A DNA stretch of 64,000 nt. It comes from Oscillospiraceae bacterium (GTDB taxonomy: Bacteria; Bacillota; Clostridia; Oscillospirales; Oscillospiraceae). Every line of letters starts with the position of its first letter. The stretch's first letter is position 1. The position numbers and the translations under genes were made by a program. This document shows, piece by piece, positions 24,885 to 34,196 of this stretch. The stretch lies in contig SVLJ01000005.1 in the NCBI GenBank assembly GCA_015067995.1, positions 62,001 to 126,000 on the forward strand. Reading direction: 5' to 3'. A model generated the notes under the pieces. That model had not been told where the DNA came from and searched no databases. It saw nothing but the letters and a program-made list of their open reading frames with translations.

Positions 24885-26465
24885 TTATCTTGGAAACAGA
24901 ATCGAGCGGCCTTCCATCACTCCGGTCAGTTCATTATCTACCACTGCCGCTTTTCCGTTTACAAATACCATGTGAATGCCTTCATTGGGAATATACGGAT
25001 CGATATAAGTAGCCTTTGCGCCAACGGTATCTTTATGAAAAAGAACCATATCTGCATCGTAACCTTGCCGGATATAGCCCTTCCCCTTTAATCCATACAC
25101 ATTTGAAGGCATACCCGTTATACGGTGAATACCCTCGGCAAAAGGCAAAATTTTTCTTTCGCGGATATAATGTCCCAGATACCTGGGGAATGTGGCAAAT
25201 GCCCGAACATGAGTCTTTGCAATACCGCCTCTGAACAAACCGTCAGAACCCACCATACAACAGGGATGGGCATATAGTTGCTCAATATTCTTCTCGCTCA
25301 TGGCAAAACGGATATCCTGCACATCTCCCCGATTCAGCCGGATCACTTCGGCGTATGCCGCGATGTCATCCAGGCCCTTTTCTTCTGCATAGTCGGAAAT
25401 ACGTTTGCCAACCAGTTCCGGAGTGTTGACCGCGGTGGCGATCAGCATATTTTTGATACCGATTTTAGCTACAGGATTCTCCCAAACTTCCGTGGGATCA
25501 TAAATTGCCTTACGCAAAGCCTCAATATTCTTTTCCCCAGTCAAATGCTCTACCATCCAGTCTCTTCCATTTGCAACATAACTGGGCGGCAGCGTGGACA
25601 TAATGCCTGCCGAGCAGGCCTCATAGGGATATACATCGAAAGTAATGCACGCCCCTCGGGCATTTTCCTTCTCAATCATCTCCAGCACAGTGTCGATCTT
25701 CCGGTAATTATCTGGGAACATTGCTTTCATATGGGAGATGTTCACAGGGATGCCTGCCTCCGCGCCGATGCGGATGGCCTCTTCTACAGATTCAATCAGA
25801 CGATCACCCTCGTCGCGCATATGGGTGGAATACCTGCCTCCATAGCGGCCGACCACCTTGGCGATGGCTGTCAGTTCTTTCGTATCGCAAAACAGGCCAG
25901 GGCCATAAACCAAACCTGTGGAAAAGCCAAATGCGCCGGACTGCATAGCTTCTTCCGTCAGGCCACACATACGGTTAATCTCCTTGGCCGTTGCAGGCGT
26001 CGCACGCATACCGACAACACTGCCGCGCAAATACAAATGTCCAACAAAATTAACCTGATTGCAGCCAAATTGTTTATGTTCCAAGGCTTCCATAGCCTCG
26101 CCGAAAGTAGCGTAATGATACTTCGCTTTTTCAGGGCCAATGTATTCCTGAAAATCCGCCGGAGCATCCGGGAGATACGGCGCAGGAGACCAACCGCACT
26201 GACCACCGATCTCGGTGGTCACGCCCTGCTTCAGTTTCTCCCAACGGGAGGGGTTGTCATAGAGCTGGGAATCCGAATGAGTATGAGCATCGATAAAGCC
26301 CGGAGCCAGAGACAGTCCGGTTCCATCGATCACGACAGCTGCTTCAAGATCGTTTTTGCCGGAGACAGAAACGATCTTTCCATCCAGAACGCCCACGTTC
26401 TGTACGGCAGACGGTGCCCCACTTCCGTCAAACACTTCCACACGTTTGATCAGCACATCCAGCAT
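24885..26465 (-). CDS. N-acyl-D-amino-acid deacylase (D-aminoacylase)
   Basis: A 526-residue metal-dependent amidohydrolase of the D-aminoacylase type. It has the N-terminal beta-sandwich strand (VFDGSG), metal site IDAHTHSDSQL, ISHMKAM with a metal-binding His, MVGSDGLFRGG with the catalytic Asp, and a C-terminal imidazolonepropionase-like closing strand (GYDADMVLF). Family members release D-amino acids from their N-acyl forms; related N-acyl-D-glutamate deacylases and dihydroorotase-like enzymes share this scaffold. It follows the oppF-like gene, so it is probably part of the same peptide-use operon and suggests that D-residues, for example from cell-wall or lipopeptides, are among the substrates. 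Confidence 0.88.
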   Translation of the reverse strand: MLDVLIKRVEVFDGSGAPSAVQNVGVLDGKIVSVSGKNDLEAAVVIDGTGLSLAPGFIDAHTHSDSQLYDNPSRWEKLKQGVTTEIGGQCGWSPAPYLPDAPADFQEYIGPEKAKYHYATFGEAMEALEHKQFGCNQVNFVGHLYLRGSVVGMRATPATAKEINRMCGLTEEAMQSGAFGFSTGLVYGPGLFCDTKELTAIAKVVGRYGGRYSTHMRDEGDRLIESVEEAIRIGAEAGIPVNISHMKAMFPDNYRKIDTVLEMIEKENARGACITFDVYPYEACSAGIMSTLPPSYVANGRDWMVEHLTGEKNIEALRKAIYDPTEVWENPVAKIGIKNMLIATAVNTPELVGKRISDYAEEKGLDDIAAYAEVIRLNRGDVQDIRFAMSEKNIEQLYAHPCCMVGSDGLFRGGIAKTHVRAFATFPRYLGHYIRERKILPFAEGIHRITGMPSNVYGLKGKGYIRQGYDADMVLFHKDTVGAKATYIDPYIPNEGIHMVFVNGKAAVVDNELTGVMEGRSILFPR

Positions 26466-26661
26466 TTTTCCGCTTTTCTCCCTTAATTAAAGAAAATGCG
26501 CACCTGCGCAGAGCTTGCACAGATGCGCATAAAATCCAAACGACTGCTATTGCGATTTCAAGGGAGCAGACTCGCCCGAATCGCTTTTGTACCGTTTTCT
26601 CAAAGCATGTTCCCACGCATTTCTTTTGACATAATCGTTCCGCAATCATCCCCTAAGAGAT

Positions 26662-27636
26662 TCATCCGATTTCAGCAAGTCGACTACAGGCAACAAAGTG
26701 TCCAGGCTGTACTTCCGTCAGTTCCGGCTCCACCTCGCGGCAAGCCGCAGTGGCAAACTCGCAGCGATTTGCAAAACGGCAGCCAGGCTTGGGGTTGATG
26801 GGGCTGGTGACCTCACCCTTGATGGTCTGAATCTTCGCCTCACGCATGGAAATATCAGGGACAGGGATGGCGGAGAGCAGTGCCTTGGTGTAGGGATGCA
26901 TAGGATTCGCAAACAGCTCATCGGAGGAGGCACGCTCCACGCACTTACCCAGATACATGACCATGATATCATTGGAGATATGCTTGACCACGCTCAGGTT
27001 GTGGGTGATGAACATATAAGTCAGATGATACTCTTCCTGAAGATCCATCAGCAGATTCAGGATCTGAGCCTGAATGGAAACATCCAGTGCAGAAACAGGC
27101 TCGTCACAGACAATAAACTTGGGGTTCAGGCTCAGGGCACGAGCCACACCAATGCGCTGGCGGCGGCCGCCGTCCAGCTCATGAGGATAGGCGTCTGTCA
27201 GTCGCTTGGCCAGACCAACCGTGTCCATCAGTTCATCGACACGCTTATAGATCTCCGCTCTGGTCTTGTATGTCTTGTTGATGATCATGAATTCGGCGAT
27301 CAGATCTGACACGCATTTACGGGGATCCAGACTGGAATAGGGATCCTGGAAGATCATCTGCATGTTCTTACGCATATCCCGCATCTTCCGCTTGGAATAG
27401 TCGGCATAATTCTCGCCCTCAAACATCATCTCGCCGCTGGTAGGCTCAATGAGACGCAGAATCGTGCGGCCCAAAGTGGACTTACCGCAGCCGGACTCTC
27501 CTACCACGCCCAACGTCTGTCCGGCCATGATAGTCAAATCCACACCGTCTACCGCGTGGAGCAGACCCTTGGAGACCTGAAAGTGCTTTTTGAGGTTTTT
27601 TACTTCCAGCAAAGGGGCATTCATATTCTGTTCCAT
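26662..27636 (-). CDS. Oligopeptide ABC transporter ATP-binding protein (OppF/DppF-like)
   Basis: A 324-residue ABC ATPase. Walker A is GESGCGKST, the signature is [13 protein letters not shown] (unusual LDGG in place of the common LSGG), Walker B is FIVCDEP, and the C-terminal oligopeptide-transporter extension has the FeS/zinc-like Cys pattern ([16 protein letters not shown]). The start overlaps the OppD stop (TAATG), which implies coupled translation. It pairs with the neighbouring ATPase to drive uptake through the OppB/OppC channel. Confidence 0.93.
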   Translation of the reverse strand: MEQNMNAPLLEVKNLKKHFQVSKGLLHAVDGVDLTIMAGQTLGVVGESGCGKSTLGRTILRLIEPTSGEMMFEGENYADYSKRKMRDMRKNMQMIFQDPYSSLDPRKCVSDLIAEFMIINKTYKTRAEIYKRVDELMDTVGLAKRLTDAYPHELDGGRRQRIGVARALSLNPKFIVCDEPVSALDVSIQAQILNLLMDLQEEYHLTYMFITHNLSVVKHISNDIMVMYLGKCVERASSDELFANPMHPYTKALLSAIPVPDISMREAKIQTIKGEVTSPINPKPGCRFANRCEFATAACREVEPELTEVQPGHFVACSRLAEIG

Positions 27637-28634
27637 TATACGACCTCCTCTGCATTATTCGCATACAAATGGCAGCGGATCTGGTGTGTACCGTTTTTGT
27701 AGACGCCCGGCTTTTCCGTTTTGCAGATTTCCATGCACTTGTCACATCGCGGAGCAAACGGACAGCCCTTGGGCAGATTGGTGGGATCCGGCATCAGTCC
27801 GACAATGGGGCTGAGCCGTCTGGTTTTTACCTTCAGGTTGGGAATGGAGCCAAACAGACCCACGGTGTAGGGATGATGCTTCTCTGCGCAAAAGATATCC
27901 ACGGAGGTACCGGTCTCGATAATTTCGCCGGCATACATAACGGCCACATTGTCACAGGTCTGAGCAACAATGCCCAGATCATGGGTGATCATGATCATAG
28001 CGGTGCCCAGTCTGTCACGCAGGTCGCGCATCATGGACAGCACCTGTGCCTGAATGGTGACATCCAGCGCAGTGGTAGGCTCATCCGCAATAATCATTGC
28101 CGGCTGACAGGACAGAGCCATGGCGATGATCACACGCTGCTTCATACCGCCGGAAAACTGATGGGGATAGTCGCTGTAGCGAGTGGCCGGGATGCCCACC
28201 ATCTGCAGGACCTCCTCGACGCGCGCCTGCAGCTGTGCCTTGGTGATATCAGCGTTGTGCAGCAGGATCGCCTCGCCGATCTGCTCGCCAACGGTCATGA
28301 CGGGATTCAGTGCAGTCATGGGATCCTGGAAGATCATGGCGATCTTGCCGCCGCGCATCTCGCGCAGTGTCTGGTCATCCATCTCCATCACATTCTGACC
28401 TTCCACGCAGATGGTACCATTCACCACTCTGCCGGTACGGGGCGGCAGCAGTTTCAGCAAGGACAGGGCTGTGGTTGTCTTACCTGCACCGGTCTCACCC
28501 ACAATACCGAGGGTCTGGCCCTTTTCCAGAGTAAAACTGATGCCATTGACGGCATGGACCGTCTCCAAATCCGTTTTGTAGATAATCTCCAGATCTTTGA
28601 CCTCGATAAACGGGGCTGCATTTACTTCTTTCAT
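27636..28634 (-). CDS. Oligopeptide ABC transporter ATP-binding protein (OppD/DppD-like)
   Basis: A 332-residue ABC ATPase with Walker A GETGAGKTT, signature FSGGMKQRV, Walker B MIIADEPT and the OppD-type C-terminal extension ending in CPFAPRCDKCMEICK. The ORF begins at an ATG only 2 nt after AAGGGGG; the second ATG at 28634 has 8 nt spacing and is preferred. It is the partner of the downstream ATPase, energising import of peptides into the cytosol. Confidence 0.93.
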   Translation of the reverse strand: MKEVNAAPFIEVKDLEIIYKTDLETVHAVNGISFTLEKGQTLGIVGETGAGKTTTALSLLKLLPPRTGRVVNGTICVEGQNVMEMDDQTLREMRGGKIAMIFQDPMTALNPVMTVGEQIGEAILLHNADITKAQLQARVEEVLQMVGIPATRYSDYPHQFSGGMKQRVIIAMALSCQPAMIIADEPTTALDVTIQAQVLSMMRDLRDRLGTAMIMITHDLGIVAQTCDNVAVMYAGEIIETGTSVDIFCAEKHHPYTVGLFGSIPNLKVKTRRLSPIVGLMPDPTNLPKGCPFAPRCDKCMEICKTEKPGVYKNGTHQIRCHLYANNAEEVV

Positions 28635-28650
28635 GTCCATAACCCCCTTC

Positions 28651-29523
28651 TCAAGTCTTCATTTTGGGATCCAACGCATCGCGCAGACCATTACCCACCA
28701 GATTGATGGACAATGCGGTCAGCATGATGGCCAGACCGGGGAACATCATCAGATACGGCTGTGTGCGGAAAAACTCGCGTGCGTCATTGACCATGGCGCC
28801 CCATTCGGGAGCGGGGGGCTGTACGCCCAGACCCAGGAAGCTCAGATTAACCGCACTGAGGATGAAGGTGGCAGTGTTCTGGGTAAATTGAATGATCAAC
28901 AAACTGGAAGCATTGGGAACTGCGTGGGTCAGAATATTTCTCAGGCTGCTGGCACCGCCGCCTCGTGCAGCCTCCACATATTCCTGGGAGGAAATCGTCA
29001 AGGCTGCAGACCGGGTCAAACGGGCAACACCCGGGATGTTACAGAATACAAGGGCGATGATCATATTGGTCAGACTGGGCCCAAGGACAGACACCATAAC
29101 AATGGCCAGCAGCGTTCCCGGCATTACGGAGATCATGTCTGCAAGGCGCATGATAATCATGTCAAATCGCCCGCCGAAAAAGCCGGCGGCGAGACCCATG
29201 AGTCCGCCCAGAATCAGACAACCGACAGAAACCGACAGGCCAATAAAGATGGAAGTCGGTGCACCATGGATGACACGGGCAAACACATCACGGCCGCGGC
29301 CATCGGTACCAAACCAGTGCTCTGCACTGGGGGGCTGAAGTCTCTCAGAAGCATGCGTTTTGATCGCCAGATCGTAGGGAACGATAGCGTGACGAAACAG
29401 GGCAACACAGATGATGCCGATCAGCAGGCACAGGGCAAACACCGCCAGCTTGTTTTTCTTGAAGCGGCGCCAGGTTTCCTTCAGACGCGCAATACTGCGG
29501 GCGCGCCGTTTTTTATTATCCAT
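28651..29523 (-). CDS. Oligopeptide ABC transporter permease (OppC/DppC-like)
   Basis: A 290-residue inner-membrane permease with a Lys/Arg-rich N-terminus, the OppC N-terminal domain (HWFGTDGRGRDVFARVIHGA), about six membrane helices, and the EAA loop (YVEAARGGGASSLRNILTHAVPN) that contacts the ATPases. It forms the channel with the adjacent OppB-like protein. RBS AAAGAGGTG precedes the ATG. Confidence 0.93.
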   Translation of the reverse strand: MDNKKRRARSIARLKETWRRFKKNKLAVFALCLLIGIICVALFRHAIVPYDLAIKTHASERLQPPSAEHWFGTDGRGRDVFARVIHGAPTSIFIGLSVSVGCLILGGLMGLAAGFFGGRFDMIIMRLADMISVMPGTLLAIVMVSVLGPSLTNMIIALVFCNIPGVARLTRSAALTISSQEYVEAARGGGASSLRNILTHAVPNASSLLIIQFTQNTATFILSAVNLSFLGLGVQPPAPEWGAMVNDAREFFRTQPYLMMFPGLAIMLTALSINLVGNGLRDALDPKMKT

Positions 29524-29535
29524 ATAGCACCTCTT

Positions 29536-30465
29536 TCACTTAGAGTATCTCGCCTTGACACGAGGATCGAGGAATGCAGTGGCCAGATCCGTCAGCACAA
29601 GGATCGTGTTGAACAGTACGGACACAAACAGCGCAGAAGCCACCACAGTCGGCGCATCACGCATATTGAGTGCAGTAAGGGTCAGGGTTCCCAGACCGGG
29701 GAGGGAGAACAGGCTCTCCATCACGATGGCGCCGCCCAGCATGGCACCCAGCGTACTACCAATACTGGTAACGACGGGCAGCAAACCGTTTCTCATGGCA
29801 TGCTTCCAGATAACCACCCGCTCCTTGGCGCCCTTAGCGCGGGCAGTGCGGACATAGTCGGTCTGCAAAATATCCACCATGGAGCTGCGGGTATAGCGCT
29901 GCAGGCGTGCCGCACTGCCAAAGCTGTTTGCAAAAACCGGAAGCAAATACCCCAACGGATCCTCCACGCCAAAGGATGGCACCAGATCCAGTTTGAACGC
30001 GAACAGATACAGCAGCAGCATGCCCAGCCAGAAGCCGGGAATGGCAGGGATCACCATGGACATGCTGGTGGGCAGAGTATCCCACAGGCCGCCCTGCTTC
30101 ACTGACGCCAGAACACCCAGCGGAACGCCAACCAGGGCCGCAGTGAGCACGCTCAGGCATGCTATGGTTGCCGTCACCGGCATACGGGCAAGAATTTCAT
30201 TCATAACCGGCTGCTTGGTGCGGTAGGAAATCCCCAAATCTCCGCGAAGAAGATCACTCAAAAAGTTACCGTAACGAACCAAAAACGGCCGATCAAATCC
30301 CACCGCATGATTATAGGCCTTGATCTCCTCCGGCGTGGCGTCGGTTCCCAGGATGGCGGTTCCGGGATCACCGGGAGCCAACGCCATCAAGCCGTAAATC
30401 ATAAAGGATGCCACCAGCAGCACAGGGATCAATAACAGGAATCTTTTTAACACATAACGTCCCAT
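29536..30465 (-). CDS. Oligopeptide ABC transporter permease (OppB/DppB-like)
   Basis: A 309-residue permease. The N-terminal MGRYVLKRFLLLIPVLL helix, the periplasmic-side GDPGTAILG segment, the EAA loop (YVRTARAKGAKERVVIWKHAMRN) and the final DPRVKARY are all typical of OppB. About six membrane helices are expected. GGGAGG lies 12 nt before the ATG, a slightly long spacing. It follows the binding-protein gene after a GC-rich hairpin. Confidence 0.93.
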   Translation of the reverse strand: MGRYVLKRFLLLIPVLLVASFMIYGLMALAPGDPGTAILGTDATPEEIKAYNHAVGFDRPFLVRYGNFLSDLLRGDLGISYRTKQPVMNEILARMPVTATIACLSVLTAALVGVPLGVLASVKQGGLWDTLPTSMSMVIPAIPGFWLGMLLLYLFAFKLDLVPSFGVEDPLGYLLPVFANSFGSAARLQRYTRSSMVDILQTDYVRTARAKGAKERVVIWKHAMRNGLLPVVTSIGSTLGAMLGGAIVMESLFSLPGLGTLTLTALNMRDAPTVVASALFVSVLFNTILVLTDLATAFLDPRVKARYSK

Positions 30466-30509
30466 GGAACAGTGATTCCTCCCTTTTCAGTATTTTGTGA
30501 ACAAACAGC

Positions 30510-30539
30510 GCGGGGGGGCGGATTCCTCCTCCCCCCCGC
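30510..30539 (-). terminator. G/C-tract hairpin between oppA-like and oppB-like genes
   Basis: GCGGGGGGG and CCCCCCCGC form a 9-bp stem with a 12-nt loop in the gap behind the binding-protein gene. No T-tract follows, so rather than full termination it may stabilise the upstream mRNA end and raise the level of binding protein over the permeases. Confidence 0.6.
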
Positions 30540-30570
30540 CAGTAACAAAGCTTAATATCCGCTGATTGCT

Positions 30571-32145
30571 TTACTTCCAGCTCCAGTCATAGAAATAAGG
30601 TCTCAGGCTATAAGTCACAGCGTTCAGATCCTTGTTCCATACCTGATTGTTGATCGTATTGTACAGAGGAATGATAGCGCAGAAGTCAGTCAGATACTCG
30701 TCAAGCTTGGCCCAGCCGGCCTTACGTGCTTCCAGAGACTTGGCAGCCAGCGCATCAACCTTCATGCTGTCAACCAGTGCCTGATCGAACTCCTTGTTCT
30801 GGTAGGCATGGGGCAGATGCTCCGCATCGGACCGGTACCAACCGGCATACTCGTTATAGCTGACACCCCAGGACCAGCCAAAGGGGAAGGTGTCATAGAC
30901 GGTCTCGGGATTGGTCTGGGCATCACTGAGAAGACTGGCCTTTTCACCATTCTGAATGGTGGCCTTGATGCCGATCTCTGCCAGATTCTCCAGGAACACC
31001 TCGGAAATGGGGATATAAGTGCCGCCGCCGCAGGAGATGGTCATCTCAAAGCCGTTGGGATAGCCGGCTTCCTTCAGCAGAGCCTTGGCCTTTTCGATGT
31101 TGCGGGTATAACGGAGGGGCATCTCCTCGTTCTTGGGTGCATCGGGAATAGAGGGAGAAACGAAGGTATCGGCCACCACGGCCTGACCGCTCACCGCGAT
31201 TGCAATGATATCTTCCTTGTTCACGCAGTAAGCGATGGCCTGACGCACGCGCTTATCATACAGGGGACTCTTGTCATTGCGGGTATTGAGGGCGATGAAG
31301 TAAGTAGCTCTTGCAGTAACGGGCTCCACCACGAGATTCTTGTTGGCCTGCACGATAGCAAGATCGTTGGCACTGACGGCGGAAAAGTCAATGTCGCCGC
31401 TCTCCAGAGCCATCAGACGGGCAGCTGCGTCGGTGATAATGACGTACTCAATGGTCTTGATGGCGGCCTCACCACGCCAATAATCAGGATTGGCCTCCAG
31501 AACGATCTTGTTGTTGGGATCATAGCTCACGAAGCGATAGGGGCCGGAACCGGCTTCAGATACCTGAAGTGCGAAATTGTCGCCCATCTCTTCGACGACC
31601 TTCTTGCACACCACGGGAACCATGTTCATAGAGGTCTCAAACACGGCGTTGGGAGCAGACAGCGTGAACTTGACCGCATCCGTACCAATGGCTTCGACTG
31701 CAGTCAGGTTGGGCAGCCAGGAGCCTCTGTACTTATTGTCAATACAGCGCTGGAAGGAGTACACAACGTCTTCCACGGTCACGGGGTCACCATTGTGGAA
31801 CTTGATGCCCTGACGCAGCTTGTAGGTATAGGTCAGACCATCAGCGGAAATCTCATAGCCGGTGGCCAGGCAGGGCTCCAGAGTGCCGTCTTCCTTGATA
31901 TGGTGCATACCCTCATAGACCTGCTCGGTAACCATCATGTCAACACTCATGGTCGTAGCATGGGGGTCCATGCTTTTGCCGATACCGGTCAAGGGATATA
32001 CCAGCTTGGTGCGGGAGGGTGCAGCAGGGCTGCTGGGGTTGCTGGGGTTGCTGGGAGCACCAGAGGTTGCGGGCTTATCACCGCCGCAGGCCACCAGTGC
32101 CAGGAGCATAACCAATGCCAAACACAGAGACAAGAATCGTTTCAT
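30571..32145 (-). CDS. Oligopeptide ABC transporter substrate-binding lipoprotein (OppA/DppA-like)
   Basis: A 524-residue family 5 extracellular binding protein. It begins with a lipoprotein signal (MKRFLSLC, hydrophobic core, lipobox LVAC, cleavage before Cys20) and a Ser/Pro/Asn-rich linker (APSNPSNPSSPAAPS), then the SBP_bac_5 fold with DPHATTMSVD near the start and NGDPVTVEDVVYSFQR. It would be anchored to the outer face of the membrane and deliver a peptide or peptide-like ligand to OppBCDF. It is the first gene of the operon, with GGAGGAG before the ATG. The nature of the ligand cannot be read, but all downstream genes are deacylases and amidases. Confidence 0.93.
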   Translation of the reverse strand: MKRFLSLCLALVMLLALVACGGDKPATSGAPSNPSNPSSPAAPSRTKLVYPLTGIGKSMDPHATTMSVDMMVTEQVYEGMHHIKEDGTLEPCLATGYEISADGLTYTYKLRQGIKFHNGDPVTVEDVVYSFQRCIDNKYRGSWLPNLTAVEAIGTDAVKFTLSAPNAVFETSMNMVPVVCKKVVEEMGDNFALQVSEAGSGPYRFVSYDPNNKIVLEANPDYWRGEAAIKTIEYVIITDAAARLMALESGDIDFSAVSANDLAIVQANKNLVVEPVTARATYFIALNTRNDKSPLYDKRVRQAIAYCVNKEDIIAIAVSGQAVVADTFVSPSIPDAPKNEEMPLRYTRNIEKAKALLKEAGYPNGFEMTISCGGGTYIPISEVFLENLAEIGIKATIQNGEKASLLSDAQTNPETVYDTFPFGWSWGVSYNEYAGWYRSDAEHLPHAYQNKEFDQALVDSMKVDALAAKSLEARKAGWAKLDEYLTDFCAIIPLYNTINNQVWNKDLNAVTYSLRPYFYDWSWK

Positions 32146-32595
32146 AAATGCTCTCCTCCAAAAAGAATTTTCAGTTCACAAACAAGCCGCCGTTTGTTTC
32201 TCCGTTCTGCTGTTTAATCGGCAACCTGCTGCGCCCTGTGTTGTGCATATCACGATACACATTCCGCGGCACGCGGTCAATACTCCGTCCTCGCAGAACA
32301 ATAGTCCGATATTTGGGCGTACGGCAATTTGATTCTGCGGTTGGTTTTCCTGACAAACGCATTTTTCTCCGCTCGTCCTCCCCCCAAAAAACCGCCGCTT
32401 TAGCGAATTAACCAATTAGTCAAGGCCGTTTTTAGTCAATCTACCACTTCCGCGTATTTTCGTTTTCAGCTTTTTGCCAAATATCAGATTATAGCTTTCG
32501 AAAGCGCATCTGGCAAATTTCAAAAAAATTTGCTATATTATGAGCAACCATACACGCCAAACATTCACGACGCCTTCTATAAGGGGGTCTTTACA
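32146..32595. promoter_or_regulatory. Divergent intergenic region between opp operon and AraC gene 4
   Basis: A 450-bp A+T-rich gap between divergent genes. On the plus strand an inverted repeat GCAAATTT-5 nt-AAATTTGC (32513-32533) directly precedes TATATT (32534-32539), a possible -10 box and operator for the AraC gene. GCTTTCGAAAGC at 32494-32505 is a further palindrome. The short ORFs in the stretch lack RBS and family resemblance. Confidence 0.5.
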
Positions 32596-33546
32596 ATGGA
32601 GAAAACACATCTTCTGTGGGCAGGCAAAACCGAAATGCCTTCCGGTTGGCAAACCCAAATGCATTCAGACACCTTTTTCCATTTATTTTATCTGCGCAAG
32701 GGAAATACACTGCTTGTGGGACACCATGCGGAATACCCACTCCTTCCGGGGGATTTGATGATTTTTCCGCCCGATGCACCGCATGGTACGGATCAATCCA
32801 ACCTCGGACTGGGTTTGTTTTATGAACTAAAATTCCATGTTTTTGACAGCGATCTGCTCGAACTATTTGAATCCGGGGCTCCACTTTGGGTTCAAAACGT
32901 TCCTCAGCTGAATCTCGTTCTGGAACGGATTGTTTCTCTGCATTATTCGGATCACCCCAATAAGACCGATTTGATCGACACGCTCTTGTCCGCTTTCTTA
33001 TATCTGATTGATCATAGGAGTATTGAGTCCCTTGATTCCGCTTACTTTGATACCGACAACTACTCTCCCCTTATTAAAAAAACCATCAAATATCTTGAGG
33101 TTCATTATTCAGACCCGTATGATCTCTCTGCATTATCATCCGCCCTTGGCTTCAATAAAAGCTATCTCTGTTCCCAATTTCAAAAAGAAACCGGCGTTGT
33201 CATATCCACTTGCCTGCACTACATGCGTATCCGCCGTGTGCTGTCAACCCTTTACATGAACCGCGGAAACGTAAATTTTAATATCAACGCAGCCAGCCAG
33301 TATGCAGGTTTTGGGTCTTCCTCATACTTCAATCGCATCTTCAAAAAACTGACCGGACTGACACCCGGCCAATTCCTGGAAGCGGCCCGGGAAAGTTCCA
33401 ACAATCCGGATGAGCCGTTGATACAGTATTACAGGGATCATATTAAAGACAGTGAAAATGCCGACCGGAAAGTTACTGTTCTGAACGCCTTAAAAAAACT
33501 AAACCGCTTAGGCGAACACTATTCTCCCCCCGCCTCACCCGAATGA
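32596..33546 (+). CDS. AraC-family transcriptional regulator 4
   Basis: A 316-residue regulator with the sensor motifs QMHSDTFFHLFYL and FPPDAPHGTD and a double HTH (LGFNKSYLCSQFQKETGVVI; SYFNRIFKKLTGLTPGQF). AAGGGGG sets the ATG at 32596; the ORF track starts 22 codons early. It is divergent from the opp operon and likely governs it. With regulator 1 it forms a subgroup that ends in a Gln/Tyr-Tyr tail, and both are next to peptide-processing operons, while regulators 2 and 3 face acyl-CoA cassettes. Confidence 0.92.
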   Translation: MEKTHLLWAGKTEMPSGWQTQMHSDTFFHLFYLRKGNTLLVGHHAEYPLLPGDLMIFPPDAPHGTDQSNLGLGLFYELKFHVFDSDLLELFESGAPLWVQNVPQLNLVLERIVSLHYSDHPNKTDLIDTLLSAFLYLIDHRSIESLDSAYFDTDNYSPLIKKTIKYLEVHYSDPYDLSALSSALGFNKSYLCSQFQKETGVVISTCLHYMRIRRVLSTLYMNRGNVNFNINAASQYAGFGSSSYFNRIFKKLTGLTPGQFLEAARESSNNPDEPLIQYYRDHIKDSENADRKVTVLNALKKLNRLGEHYSPPASPE

Positions 33547-33607
33547 CGGCTGGCAGAGCATCCTTGCGGCTTCTTGTCCTGTTTCCACCGTGTAGTCGGA
33601 GGTACCA

Positions 33608-33805
33608 ATGTATTTTTTCAAAGACACCTACGAAGAGTGTCCATATACGAAAAAACCCGTTCTGATCACAGTCCATATTGATGCAGACGGCGGCTTTGAT
33701 TGTTCTATCGAGTGTACTGAGCCGGAGATTGCCTGCCAACATCAGTCAAATTGTATGTATGCTCACAGAGAAATGTGCTGGCTTGCTCAAAATGCGTTTA
33801 AATAA
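33608..33805 (+). CDS. Small cysteine-rich protein of unknown function
   Basis: A 65-residue ORF beginning 5 nt after a clean GGAGG. It has six cysteines (EECPY; FDCSIEC; ACQHQSNC; EMCW) and no signal peptide or membrane segment, so a small metal-binding or redox protein is possible. I do not recognise a named family. It is 61 nt behind AraC gene 4 and followed by a strong terminator, so it may be cotranscribed with that regulator. It is the last gene before the tRNA-Ser scar. Confidence 0.65.
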   Translation: MYFFKDTYEECPYTKKPVLITVHIDADGGFDCSIECTEPEIACQHQSNCMYAHREMCWLAQNAFK

Positions 33806-33923
33806 TGTAAAAATCAAAATATTATCACTTTTGAACAAATATCCAGAAAACGAAATAGACAGCAATTTTATTATGGCATGCTGTTAAACGGCCACATATT
33901 CAATTGGATGCCATGATAAACTC

Positions 33924-33964
33924 AAAAGAAACTGCGGACGCTTATGTAGCCCGCAGTTTCTTTT
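33924..33964 (+). terminator. Rho-independent terminator
   Basis: AAAAGAAACTGCGG pairs with CCGCAGTTTCTTTT over 14 bp with a 13-nt loop, ending in T residues. It closes the AraC 4/small-protein unit and, having A residues on the other side, could also work in reverse. Confidence 0.85.
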
Positions 33965-34017
33965 AGGCTTGTCGTTGACAAAGTCAACCACTGGCTCTGC
34001 CGGGGTACCGTTAAGAG

Positions 34018-34066
34018 TTATGCGCAAATTAGTTTGCGCATAATGACCCTTATTGTGACCCTTTAT
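34018..34066. repeat. Inverted and direct repeats next to the tRNA scar
   Basis: TTATGCGCAAA and TTTGCGCATAA form a perfect 11-bp inverted repeat with a 4-nt spacer, followed directly by TGACCCTTAT and TGACCCTTTAT as a direct repeat. GTTGACAAAGTCAAC (33974-33988) is a further short palindrome. Such clusters about 100 bp from an attachment core resemble arm-type binding sites of tyrosine integrases. The rest of the 525-bp gene-free stretch is A+T-rich. Confidence 0.5.
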
Positions 34067-34170
34067 ACATTACAATATCAAAAAATCTATGGACTGACCG
34101 ACAGAAAAGCCTAATAATTCTGAATTAAACAAACTAAATTTTATGGACAAAAAGAATTATGTATCGCTTA

Positions 34171-34193
34171 TTCGAATCCCTCTTTCTCCGCCA
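34171..34193 (+). other. tRNA-Ser 3'-end fragment (probable attachment site scar)
   Basis: TTCGAATCCCTCTTTCTCCGCCA has the exact layout of a tRNA 3' end: T-loop TTCGAAT, T-stem 3' strand CCCTC, acceptor 3' strand TTTCTCC, discriminator G and encoded CCA. The discriminator G73 fits tRNA-Ser. No 5' half is present upstream (no matching GAGGG or GGAGAAA), so it is not a tRNA gene. A terminator follows immediately. Integrases commonly use this part of tRNA genes as attB, leaving such a copy at the far end of the integrated DNA. Confidence 0.75.
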
Positions 34194-34196
34194 GAA

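Noticed and set aside
34171-34193. Complete tRNA-Ser gene
   Set aside because: Only the part from the T-loop to CCA is present; no acceptor 5' strand, D-arm or anticodon arm can be found upstream.
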